From Chitinophaga polysaccharea (GTDB lineage Bacteria; Bacteroidota; Bacteroidia; Chitinophagales; Chitinophagaceae), in assembly GCF_902150045.1 (NCBI RefSeq), contig NZ_CABFVU010000001.1:372001-436000 (forward strand): DNA of 64,000 nt, read 5' to 3'. The position numbers were made by a program, and so were the translations under genes. Below are positions 34,919-43,168 of the stretch, piece after piece. Each line of letters begins with the position of its first letter. Position 1 is the first letter of the stretch. The notes beneath the pieces were generated by a model. It made no database searches. It had not been told where the DNA came from and worked only from the letters and a program-made list of their open reading frames with translations.

Positions 34919-35018
34919 GTTATTTTGTTTTTGTTGATGATGGTGATTGTTTACAGGTACAAAATAACGGCACCTTTCCTGCCTGTGATAGAAGAAACCC
35001 GACAAAATGAGAAATGGG

Positions 35019-35810
35019 CTAACCGGGGAAGTTTTCCGCCTGTTTGATGTATTCCAGGGGAGAATAGGTGGTAAATTCCTTAAAAGCGCGGATCAGGTGA
35101 CTTTGATCTGCATAACCGTTTTCCAGGGCCACGCCGGTCATATCCGAAAACCTGTTGCGGTTAAGCTGCTGTAGTGCGGCGTTGAACTGGCAGATCCTGC
35201 TGTACATTTTTGGAGTAAGACCAATATGCTGCTCAAACTTACGTTGCAGCGTGCGTTCTGTAATGTATAACTCCTTCTGAAGATCCATCAGCAATAAGGT
35301 TCCTCTATTTTTTTGTATAAGACGGGTAGCATAGGTGATAGGCTCGTTTATGCGGATCTTATTACGTTGGGATAACTGCTGTATATATCCATTCATTAAT
35401 TCCAGGCGGGCATGGAGAGAGGTGGAATTGAGCAGCTGTTCTTTCAGGTTTATTTCCCTCGCCAGGCCACACAGGCTGAGGTCGATCCCCTGGCCGGTGA
35501 GTTCTTTTGCCTCATATCCGAACAGGGATTGCAGCATATAAGGGTGGAGAAAATAGGCAATCACCGTTATTTCACCGGCTGTATGCAGGCGGATCGGCGC
35601 GATGTTCTGCCCGTACAATACCAGGTGCTCGCTTCTTTTACCGGCGCTGAGTATACGTGCAGGATCTGTAAGCTGGAAAGTAATGCTGGGATAACCGTTG
35701 GCAATGAGCGGCAATACTGCTTCATAGAACATACTGTTATTCTCAAGCACCACGATACTGCTTACATAATCCTCAATGGCAGCAGGAGGCGTTAGTAATT
35801 GTACTTTCAT
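35019..35810 (-). CDS. AraC-family transcriptional regulator
   Basis: A 263-residue regulator. The N-terminal sensing domain (about 1-140) is of the Bacteroidota type seen with AraC HTH (PLIANGYPSITFQL, VIAYFLHPYMLQSLFG). The C-terminal HTH_18 (about 160-258) has LQKELYITERTLQRKFEQHIGLTPK and ENGYADQSHLIRAFKEFTTYSPLEYI. The DHFR-like reductase gene downstream (about 100 bases away) is a possible target, as is the divergent VOC gene starting 40 bases away. Confidence 0.9.
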   Translation of the reverse strand: MKVQLLTPPAAIEDYVSSIVVLENNSMFYEAVLPLIANGYPSITFQLTDPARILSAGKRSEHLVLYGQNIAPIRLHTAGEITVIAYFLHPYMLQSLFGYEAKELTGQGIDLSLCGLAREINLKEQLLNSTSLHARLELMNGYIQQLSQRNKIRINEPITYATRLIQKNRGTLLLMDLQKELYITERTLQRKFEQHIGLTPKMYSRICQFNAALQQLNRNRFSDMTGVALENGYADQSHLIRAFKEFTTYSPLEYIKQAENFPG

Positions 35811-35849
35811 TCCGGGAAATATGTACTAATTTAAGGAAAAATCAGGACT

Positions 35850-36485
35850 ATGACACCCGCAGTAAATACAGAATATAACCAGGTGTTCCCTACCCTGCTT
35901 GTTGACGACATCGAAGCAGCAGTTAATTTTTATACAAACCGTCTGGGCTTTAGCCTTCAATTTACCTGGGGCACACCGCCTGTCTTTGCCGGGGTTAACC
36001 TTGGCAATGTAACTATCCATCTTGCAAAAGGCACACCTTATATAGACGGTCCTTCGGAGGTAGCCTTTATCATCAGCGATGCCGATGAACAATACGCATT
36101 GCATCAGGCGAATAACGTGGAGATAACAGTGCCCATAGAGGACCAGCCCTATGGCATACGCGACTATAGAGTAAAAGATCCTTATGGCAACTCCCTGGTC
36201 TTTGGCCATTACATTTACAACCAAGGCCCTGCTATCAAAATTGAACGGACGGATGTACATGTACGGCTGGAAAAGCGCCTTGCCGCCCTGTTAGAAGACC
36301 TTGCAGTACATAAGCGCATGAGCGTTTCCGAATGCCTGGAAGAAACCCTGCTGCACACATTTGAACGGGTGGGCGATACAGTGGCAAGCCCACATACCAT
36401 GCATACCCTCAACTATATCCAGGAGCTAAAGAAAAAGCACGGTATTGACTACGACGTACACGGCAACTACCGGTTTTCAGAATAA
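35850..36485 (+). CDS. VOC protein with a C-terminal helical, DNA-binding-like tail
   Basis: A 211-residue protein. Residues 8-125 are a VOC module (FPTLLVDDIEAAVNFYTNRLGFSL ... YRVKDPYGNSLVFGHYI) of the bleomycin-resistance type. Residues 130-175 (VRLEKRLAALLEDLAVHKRMSVSECLEETLLHTFE) look like a strand-helix-helix, as in ribbon-helix-helix or antitoxin-like domains. The last 30 residues contain a LKKKHGIDYDVHGNYRF block. The fusion is unusual. Its 3' end overlaps the convergent nitrilase gene by 19 bases. Confidence 0.8.
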   Translation: MTPAVNTEYNQVFPTLLVDDIEAAVNFYTNRLGFSLQFTWGTPPVFAGVNLGNVTIHLAKGTPYIDGPSEVAFIISDADEQYALHQANNVEITVPIEDQPYGIRDYRVKDPYGNSLVFGHYIYNQGPAIKIERTDVHVRLEKRLAALLEDLAVHKRMSVSECLEETLLHTFERVGDTVASPHTMHTLNYIQELKKKHGIDYDVHGNYRFSE

Positions 36486-37276
36486 TGCGATTTTACATAC
36501 AATGCTGAACGGTATCTTTTAGCCAGCAGCCCCGTAGCCAGCGCAGGATCGATCTCCGCCACTATTACACCGGGCTTACCATATTCGCCATGCGCAATAC
36601 ACGTGCCATCAGGGGCTATGATGGAACTGGCGGAATCAGGATATTTAAATGCGTAATTAGAGCTGGCAAAGTAGATGGTATTTTCCAGTGCGCGCATCAT
36701 CATCGCTTTCTCGTAGTAAGGGTTGTTTTTATTTCCCCATTCAGTAAGTAATACACCTGTATTATCGCTGCCTGTGCAATGCGGATGAAATACTATTTGC
36801 GCGCCGTGCCGGGCAGCCCACCGCACTGATTCGGGGTAACGGAATCCTTCATGGCAAATGGTGATACCGAATTTCACGCCATTCACTTCAAAGATATTAC
36901 GTTCTGTACCAGGCGTCCAGAAAGTATCTTCCGTAGGATCCAGCTGGTTCTTGGCCTGGTAGCCGAGCACTTCACCGGTGGCGGAAATAACAAAGGCCAC
37001 ATTGAAAATGGAATCCCCTTCGTACCAATCCATAGGCATAATAATGGCTATGGCATTTTTTGCAGCGATTTCCTTTACGCTTTCCAGTGCCTGCCGCATT
37101 ACTTCCGGCGACCGGTCTTCCGGTAATCCCATTCCGGGATAACCAGGTATATACGACTCAGGAAAACAGATAATTTCCGCCTGCTGTTTTGCTGCTTCTT
37201 CCACCAGTTGCGCGGTCCATGATAAGCCACCGGTAACGGATACAGGAGGCGAAGGTGATGCCAATGCAATTTTCAT
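36467..37276 (-). CDS. Carbon-nitrogen hydrolase (nitrilase superfamily)
   Basis: A 269-residue cytoplasmic amidase or nitrilase-like enzyme with the Glu-Lys-Cys triad regions: IICFPESYIPGYPG (Glu), GYQAKNQLDPTEDTFWTPG (Lys), and FGITICHEGFRYPESVRWAA (Cys), followed by GAQIVFHPH. It hydrolyses a non-peptide C-N bond; the substrate is unknown. It has complete family length. It converges on, and overlaps, the VOC gene. Confidence 0.88.
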   Translation of the reverse strand: MKIALASPSPPVSVTGGLSWTAQLVEEAAKQQAEIICFPESYIPGYPGMGLPEDRSPEVMRQALESVKEIAAKNAIAIIMPMDWYEGDSIFNVAFVISATGEVLGYQAKNQLDPTEDTFWTPGTERNIFEVNGVKFGITICHEGFRYPESVRWAARHGAQIVFHPHCTGSDNTGVLLTEWGNKNNPYYEKAMMMRALENTIYFASSNYAFKYPDSASSIIAPDGTCIAHGEYGKPGVIVAEIDPALATGLLAKRYRSALYVKSHYSENR

Positions 37277-37364
37277 AAGATGAAGATTATTACAACAAAG
37301 GTATTTAATTTGAAACAGGCAACGTTCCTTAAAATCCTATTTTTACATCTCTAAAACAATTCAC

Positions 37365-37811
37365 ATGACCATTCCGGACGTTGTTCAACGATTATTATAT
37401 TTGTGCGATACCATTCCTTCAAAGATCCGTCAGCTAACGGATGAAGACTTCAGCACACCGCGTGCGCCGGGCAAATGGTCGAAACAACAGATACTGGGGC
37501 ACCTGGTGGATTCCGCCACCAATAACCATCACCGGTTTATAAGAGCGAGAATTGAAACAGTTCCGAAGATTGTATACAACAGCGACGATTGGGTGAATGC
37601 ACAGCATTACCAGGAGATGGACCGCGCACAACTGCTGCTTTTCTGGGAATATTATAACCGCCATCTTGCTGCAATTATTCTTGTAATACCAACAGAGGAG
37701 TTATTAAAAAAATGTGATAACGGCGATACAGAGTCCCATACTTTAGAATTTTTAATTGAAGATTACCTGCGGCACCTGGAGCATCATTTAAAACAAATGG
37801 TGGATCTATAG
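37365..37811 (+). CDS. DinB-family protein
   Basis: A 148-residue four-helix-bundle protein of the DinB/YfiT-like group. The metal-site His residues lie in KQQILGHLVDSATNNHHRF (about 44-62) and YLRHLEHHLKQM at the C-terminus. It may be a thiol transferase or metal-dependent hydrolase; the substrate is unknown. It stands alone and is followed at once by a strong bidirectional terminator. Confidence 0.87.
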   Translation: MTIPDVVQRLLYLCDTIPSKIRQLTDEDFSTPRAPGKWSKQQILGHLVDSATNNHHRFIRARIETVPKIVYNSDDWVNAQHYQEMDRAQLLLFWEYYNRHLAAIILVIPTEELLKKCDNGDTESHTLEFLIEDYLRHLEHHLKQMVDL

Positions 37812-37812
37812 T

Positions 37813-37843
37813 AAAAAAGGCTGACCAATGGCCAGCCTTTTTT
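37813..37843 (+). terminator. Bidirectional terminator
   Basis: Stem AAAAAAGGCTG / CAGCCTTTTTT with a 9-base loop, flanked by A- and T-tracts. It lies between the DinB gene and the convergent DUF4382 gene and serves both. Confidence 0.9.
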
Positions 37844-37864
37844 ACTATCAACTCAATGCCGTAA

Positions 37865-38668
37865 TTATTTTAGTGTAATAGTACTTACAGTGGAGATCTC
37901 TCCTGTTTTTACGGTTACCCCTGCAACAGTGGTATCCTTTAAAATTCCATCACCCGCAATAGCCACATTGTAGCTGCCTGCGGCTAAACCGGTCATTACA
38001 TAAGCGCCGGTTAACGCATCAGGTATTGCGGCAGCAACGGTATCGGTATTTTGTATAGCGAATACGCCTGAAACATGCAGCAGCGGCAACGCAATACCTT
38101 TGATGGTACCGCTGGTAGCCTGTGTATAAGTACGGATCACCGGTTTCAGGATGTATTTGTTGCTACCGGTAGTTACGATAGAACGGTTTGCATCAAAATC
38201 GATCCAGAGGCGGTATTCAATATCTGCTACCAGGTCGGCATGAACATTCAGTTTTAAGCCCGACTGTTGTGCAGAAGGCGTTTCCAGCGGGTGGGATACT
38301 CCGTTCACTACCACGCTGTTGTTGGTACCCAGCACCAGGCGGATCTGTGAAATTTTACCAGCCGGTAATTCTTTTGATGCCAGCAAGGTGTCTAACCCGT
38401 TCCTAAAATCCAGCAGGTTATACACACCAGGGCGGGCCAACGGCACAGATACCCAACCAGCGCCGGTTTCGGCAGCATCGGCAGATGCGTTCACCTGGAT
38501 GTCCTGGATGTCGATGTTCACTTCATCGTAAAAGGCAGGATCATCTGTCAGGTACACTGAGAGTTTCGACTTTCCACTATTACTGGAAGACTCGTCTTTA
38601 CTACATGCACTAAAGAAAAGCGTTGATGCAGCAACCACCATTAACGTGGCAAAGAATTGGTTTTTCAT
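37865..38668 (-). CDS. DUF4382-family lipoprotein
   Basis: A 267-residue lipoprotein (lipobox FSAC, Cys22). The N-terminal 150 residues match the DUF4382 pattern (KLSVYLTDDPAFYDEVNIDIQDIQVN ... QIRLVLGTNNSVVVNG). The C-terminus is a carboxypeptidase-regulatory-like beta-sandwich (AYVMTGLAAGSYNVAIAGD). These are surface or periplasmic beta-proteins of unknown function, common in Bacteroidota. It is monocistronic. Confidence 0.85.
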   Translation of the reverse strand: MKNQFFATLMVVAASTLFFSACSKDESSSNSGKSKLSVYLTDDPAFYDEVNIDIQDIQVNASADAAETGAGWVSVPLARPGVYNLLDFRNGLDTLLASKELPAGKISQIRLVLGTNNSVVVNGVSHPLETPSAQQSGLKLNVHADLVADIEYRLWIDFDANRSIVTTGSNKYILKPVIRTYTQATSGTIKGIALPLLHVSGVFAIQNTDTVAAAIPDALTGAYVMTGLAAGSYNVAIAGDGILKDTTVAGVTVKTGEISTVSTITLK

Positions 38669-38837
38669 GATTCAGAGATTGAATTGAAATAACAGTTTTC
38701 GGTTAAAATTGAATTTGAGTTGATAAAAGTTGACAATAGATAGTGACAGATTGAATGGCGTTGTAAGCATCTTCCCGAAAACAAAATCTATACCAAAACA
38801 TATAAACGCTCCCGTGAACAAGGGATCCCGTAACAAC

Positions 38838-38863
38838 AACGGCCAGGTATATACCCGGCCGTT
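38838..38863 (-). terminator. Hairpin downstream of the peptidase operon
   Basis: AACGGCC / GGCCGTT enclosing GGTATATACC, 25 bases beyond the stop of the last M14 gene. There is no clear T-tract on the minus strand, so it may be a 3'-end stabiliser rather than an efficient terminator. Confidence 0.45.
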
Positions 38864-38888
38864 ATTGCATATTGTAAAGTGGTATCTC

Positions 38889-41699
38889 TTACCCTTTCTT
38901 CCTCTCCAGCTTTGCTTCTTTTACATCCATCTCGTACAAGTCGTTGAATAATAACTTAAAAGTACCGAGCGACTGTGCGCGGAAAGTGATTTCCGGGCCA
39001 AAGGCATAGAGCATCCCGGCGCCCACAGGTGCTGAAAAGGCGGCTACCCCATCTTTCAGGTATGCCTGTCCCCATGCCCAGCCGCTGTGCAGCGGCGCAG
39101 CGGAAGAAAACCAGGCAATGGGCCTGATACCTTTATCTGCCGCTGCTGCATCCAGGCGGAACACCGGGCTGTTGTCGAAGTTCACATCACCAACAGAGGG
39201 AAGCCCCCAGGCCGCGGGATGTGTGCTATCGAAAGATACCTGCAGGATACTTCCCGGCACAAAATACTTTGTACCTGGCAGGGGTTTTTCTTTACCGGCT
39301 TTATCTGTTTCCACCAATGCATTATGTACCGGCAGCCCGAGATGATAGGCCAGGTTGGTACTACTGCCTATAGTGATCACCGTACCCCCTTCTTCCAGGA
39401 AGGTCTTTATCTGCGGGATAGATTTTTCTTTGGTGATTTTACCCAATAAGTGCCGGTATTGTTCCGGGATCTCTGCAGCAACAGGTTCTTTAGGTGCATA
39501 ACCATACCTGTTGGGCTCTGCTCCCGATAACGGCGGAATAGCGCGGGTAGCAAATATAATAGCATCGTATTTATTGCGGAGATGACCGGTATCAATATCC
39601 TGGGGATATATCACTTCAAAAGGAAAATGATACTGCTCCATGATCCAGCGCATCCACCCGGAGGGCATAGAGCCTCCGTAGGTATCCCATAATGCAATAC
39701 GCATAGGCGCCATGCTCACGGCGCCGGCCGGGCGTTTGCCAATACCGGTGGTTTTCAGCCCCAGTGTACTGGCAGATTGCTGCAATATTTCTTTTGCTTT
39801 ACCATCTGCAGGCACATAAAATGTACCCGGTATGGCGTTATCGTTGCCGGCTACTGCTTTGGTGAGCCGGTATACCTTTACGCCTGCTTTCATCAGATCA
39901 TTCACCGCGATGAAAGCATTGATCTGCCTTGCGCTTAACAGGTAGCCGCCAGCTGTTGCCAGCGTTGCTTTGGGAGGTGTTTGCAGCGCGCCATAAGACA
40001 GCTTTGTGAAAGGCCCGTCGAAGCTGTCAAGGATCCTGTCGAATTGCACGCCCATCTGGAAGGCGAGCGTCCACCCGGCGGCATCATACGGCCGGATAGG
40101 AGGACCACCGGGATACTGGAAATCGTTGGGATGGTCCTGGGGCTCAAACATATCCAATACATGCGGGCGAAAAGCCTGGTTGGTTTTCACGATGTAGGAA
40201 CCGGCAGGATATTGTTTTCCTGCTACGGTAAACGGCGACTCCGCTTTCTGCACCTGTATGCCTGCCTTGATGAGCGCATTGATGAACTTCACCGCAGTGG
40301 GAAAATCAGGCTGGTTCGCCGGGAGGATATAGCCCCGGGGATCCCTGCCTGCCGGGTCTTTAAACACCGCATCATAATACTTCATGGGGATATTGTTGCC
40401 CCTGCGCATCCAGCCGTATGGATCGCTGCCATCACTTTTATCGGTGGAATCGGGGTTATCCTTTTTGAAAGCGGCGGTAATGGCTTCCGAACGTTTGGGT
40501 GATAACGTCCATGAATCCTGGTTGCCTTTTTCAATGGCGTTGCGGCCCATTTTGTAAATATTGAACAGCACTTCATCCCGTTGCCTGGCTGCATAGTCGA
40601 GCACCGCATAGTTCAGCGACACCGAGTATTCAATGGAGCGCTTAAAGCGCCAGTCGTTTTGCGGCGTTACCGGGTTGGGCGTGGCGCCGTTAGGAATGAG
40701 GCGCTGTGGCACTACAGGGATCTTTTCCGGTGTAGGATTGCCGATAATTTCCGTGAGCAGCCCGATCATATTATGATACTGCGTAGTGGTACGCAGGCCG
40801 CCGTTATACCAGGTAGAGAAGCTGGATCCGTTGAGCCGGGTATAGCCGGGCTTATCTTCCGCATTGAGGCGGTTATACATGGCGGCGCCCAATGCATCGA
40901 TGCCGGTGATCATGAGCGGATCAAAGAAAAAGTTGAAGGGATCACGGTATGGAGGGCCTGCGAGCACAGATCCTTCAGGGCCGCGCTGGTGATGGTTGTA
41001 CATGATCTGCGGCATCCATTCCAGGAACAGCTGCCGGCCCATGTTCACGCTTTCTTTCATGTTCATGATGTAGAAGTCGCGGTTATTATCATGCCCTATA
41101 TATTTCTGATACAGCACCGGGAGCTGGTCTACCGTACGTTGCAGCGTATCTGCATGGCGCATGTACCAGTTGGATACCAGCTCCTGCCCATCAGGGTTGG
41201 CATGCGTCATCAGGATGATCACATTGTCGAGGATACGCATGGTTTCCGGATCTTTCCTGCTGCTCAGCTGCCATGCGGTTTCAATTAGCTGGTGAGTGCC
41301 TACCACTTCGGTAGCATGCAGCCCTCCGTCTATCCACACCACAGCTTTTCCTGCTGCAGCCAGTTCACGGGCCTGTTCAGTGGAAAGGTCTTCTGCACGT
41401 GCCAGCTGCTGTGATATCTTCTTATATTTTTCCAGTAATTTAATATTTCCGGGAGAAGAGATGATGAGCATATACTGGTCACGGTCTTCTTCCGTTTTGC
41501 CGATATTCACCAGCTGTACACGATCAGACGATGCCGCCAGTTTCTTAAAGTACGCTGCTGTTTGCGTATAGTTAGCCAGCTGGTAATCATCGCCGATATT
41601 AAACCCAAAATGTTCTTTCGGGGAAGGAATATGTTGCGCCGCCGCAGTTGCGCAAAACAATCCCAACGTGATGGCCGTGGCAAGCAGTTTATTTTTCAT
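38889..41699 (-). CDS. M14-family zinc carboxypeptidase, paralogue 1
   Basis: A 936-residue exported enzyme. Signal peptide 1-21. The M14 domain (about 45-370) has the zinc motif HATE in WIDGGLHATEVVG, ILMTHANPDGQELVSNWY, GHDNNRDFYIMNMKES and IMYNHHQRGP, with LLTEIIG as the likely catalytic Glu block. The C-terminal part contains an amidotransferase-like Rossmann region (IALWDTYGGSMPSGWMRWIM, LKTFLEEGGTVITIGSST). Closely related along its full length to the product of 43169-45916, from which it must derive by duplication. Last gene of the SusCD-peptidase operon, 17 bases after the M20 gene. It would trim peptides in the periplasm. Confidence 0.9.
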   Translation of the reverse strand: MKNKLLATAITLGLFCATAAAQHIPSPKEHFGFNIGDDYQLANYTQTAAYFKKLAASSDRVQLVNIGKTEEDRDQYMLIISSPGNIKLLEKYKKISQQLARAEDLSTEQARELAAAGKAVVWIDGGLHATEVVGTHQLIETAWQLSSRKDPETMRILDNVIILMTHANPDGQELVSNWYMRHADTLQRTVDQLPVLYQKYIGHDNNRDFYIMNMKESVNMGRQLFLEWMPQIMYNHHQRGPEGSVLAGPPYRDPFNFFFDPLMITGIDALGAAMYNRLNAEDKPGYTRLNGSSFSTWYNGGLRTTTQYHNMIGLLTEIIGNPTPEKIPVVPQRLIPNGATPNPVTPQNDWRFKRSIEYSVSLNYAVLDYAARQRDEVLFNIYKMGRNAIEKGNQDSWTLSPKRSEAITAAFKKDNPDSTDKSDGSDPYGWMRRGNNIPMKYYDAVFKDPAGRDPRGYILPANQPDFPTAVKFINALIKAGIQVQKAESPFTVAGKQYPAGSYIVKTNQAFRPHVLDMFEPQDHPNDFQYPGGPPIRPYDAAGWTLAFQMGVQFDRILDSFDGPFTKLSYGALQTPPKATLATAGGYLLSARQINAFIAVNDLMKAGVKVYRLTKAVAGNDNAIPGTFYVPADGKAKEILQQSASTLGLKTTGIGKRPAGAVSMAPMRIALWDTYGGSMPSGWMRWIMEQYHFPFEVIYPQDIDTGHLRNKYDAIIFATRAIPPLSGAEPNRYGYAPKEPVAAEIPEQYRHLLGKITKEKSIPQIKTFLEEGGTVITIGSSTNLAYHLGLPVHNALVETDKAGKEKPLPGTKYFVPGSILQVSFDSTHPAAWGLPSVGDVNFDNSPVFRLDAAAADKGIRPIAWFSSAAPLHSGWAWGQAYLKDGVAAFSAPVGAGMLYAFGPEITFRAQSLGTFKLLFNDLYEMDVKEAKLERKKG

Positions 41700-41716
41700 A
41701 GCGTTTACTGATTGAA

Positions 41717-43165
41717 TTATTTACGGTAATCCAGTGCCGGTTTTCTATCGCCCAGCATGGCTTCATATTTGAACCCGGTTCCCTGTCTTTTCCCCAGTTC
41801 TTCTTTTGCCGCTTTCAGGGTTTCGGGGCTTTTAAACAAATCGTAAGCAGTGAGGGCCATTGTTTTGGCCGCTACCATCATTCCCTTCACACCAATACTG
41901 CTACCGGCGGCGGCTACGTTCTGCCAGCTATGACCCGAAGATCCGGGTACAAAAGTAGCGGTTACAATACCAGCGGTAGGCGCTATCCAGCTTACATCCG
42001 CTACATCGGAAGAAGCGCCGCCTGCATCTTTGATCACCACAAAAGGGCTCACGCGGGAAGTGACGGTATCGGGATCGGGCGTGTTATCTTTTTCTACAAA
42101 AGTGGACTGGATCTTCTTCGCAAAATCCTTTTCTTCCGGCGTATAACGGAAACCGCCCACCTGGTGCAGGTTCTTATCCATTACCTGCGACAATGTAATA
42201 TTGGGCAGCATGTTATACACTCCCCCTATCACCTCGTAATCCATACGGGTGCCGGTTCCCAGGGCGGCGCCTTCCGCGCATTTCACCAGCCGTTCCCACA
42301 CGCTTTTCACTACTTTCATTTCGGGATGTCTTACATAATAGTATACTTCAGCAAATGCCGGTACCACGTTAGGCGCATCTCCTCCTTTGGTGATCACGTA
42401 GTGAATACGGGTGGTAGAAGGCACATGTTCCCGCATCATATTCACCATATAATCCATTGCCTCCACGCCATCGAGGGCGGAGCGGCCTTTTTCAGGAGCT
42501 CCCGATGCATGGGCCGAGGTGCCATAGAACCTGAACTTTGCATTCTTATTCGCCAGCCAGGGCGCTACTGCTGCGGAGTTCTGGTTCCCGGGATGCCAGT
42601 GCAACACTGCGCTTACATCGTTAAATAATCCTTCCCTTACCATGTATACTTTGCCGGAACCGCCTTCTTCGGCAGGACAACCATACAAACGAATGGTTCC
42701 TTTTGCACCGCTGGACTGCAGCCAGTTTTTCACACTTACCGCAGCAGCCACCGAAGCCGTTCCGAACAGGTTGTGCCCACATCCGTGCCCCGGGGCGCCG
42801 TCGTGCACAGGATGCTTTTCCGGCATCGCTTCCTGCGATAAGCCCGGCAATGCATCATATTCCGCCAGGATGGCTATTACTGGCTCACCGCTGCCATAGC
42901 TGGCTTCAAATGCGGTAGGAATACCGGCAATACCAGCTTTCACTGTAAAGCCCTGTTGCTGTAAAGTTGTCTGCAGCAACGCCGAGCTTTTTTCTTCCAG
43001 GTAACCCGGTTCCGCATAGCTCCAGATCTTTTTTGCGATGGTATCGTAACTGGCCGTATGCTGATCCAGGTAAGTGATCATGGCCGATTTGCTCTTATCC
43101 TGCTGCGCTGCCGCCGGCAAAGCCAGGCAACACAACATACTGCCAAAAATGATTTGCTGCCTCAT
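41717..43165 (-). CDS. M20-family amidohydrolase (AbgB-like), exported
   Basis: A 482-residue protein with a signal peptide (1-20). M20/M40 metal-site blocks: ILAEYDALPGLSQ, GAPGHGCGHNLFG (Cys-Gly-His ligand), GCPAEEGGSGK (Glu pair) and ASSDVADVSWIAP, with a dimerisation domain in the middle (YGTSAHASGAPEKGRSALDG). It resembles the aminobenzoyl-glutamate hydrolase B / amidohydrolase group, which cleaves amide bonds to small acyl or amino-acid units. It sits between two M14 genes with gaps of 3 and 17 bases, so dipeptides or acyl-amino acids released by M14 are plausible substrates. Confidence 0.9.
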   Translation of the reverse strand: MRQQIIFGSMLCCLALPAAAQQDKSKSAMITYLDQHTASYDTIAKKIWSYAEPGYLEEKSSALLQTTLQQQGFTVKAGIAGIPTAFEASYGSGEPVIAILAEYDALPGLSQEAMPEKHPVHDGAPGHGCGHNLFGTASVAAAVSVKNWLQSSGAKGTIRLYGCPAEEGGSGKVYMVREGLFNDVSAVLHWHPGNQNSAAVAPWLANKNAKFRFYGTSAHASGAPEKGRSALDGVEAMDYMVNMMREHVPSTTRIHYVITKGGDAPNVVPAFAEVYYYVRHPEMKVVKSVWERLVKCAEGAALGTGTRMDYEVIGGVYNMLPNITLSQVMDKNLHQVGGFRYTPEEKDFAKKIQSTFVEKDNTPDPDTVTSRVSPFVVIKDAGGASSDVADVSWIAPTAGIVTATFVPGSSGHSWQNVAAAGSSIGVKGMMVAAKTMALTAYDLFKSPETLKAAKEELGKRQGTGFKYEAMLGDRKPALDYRK

Positions 43166-43168
43166 AGG

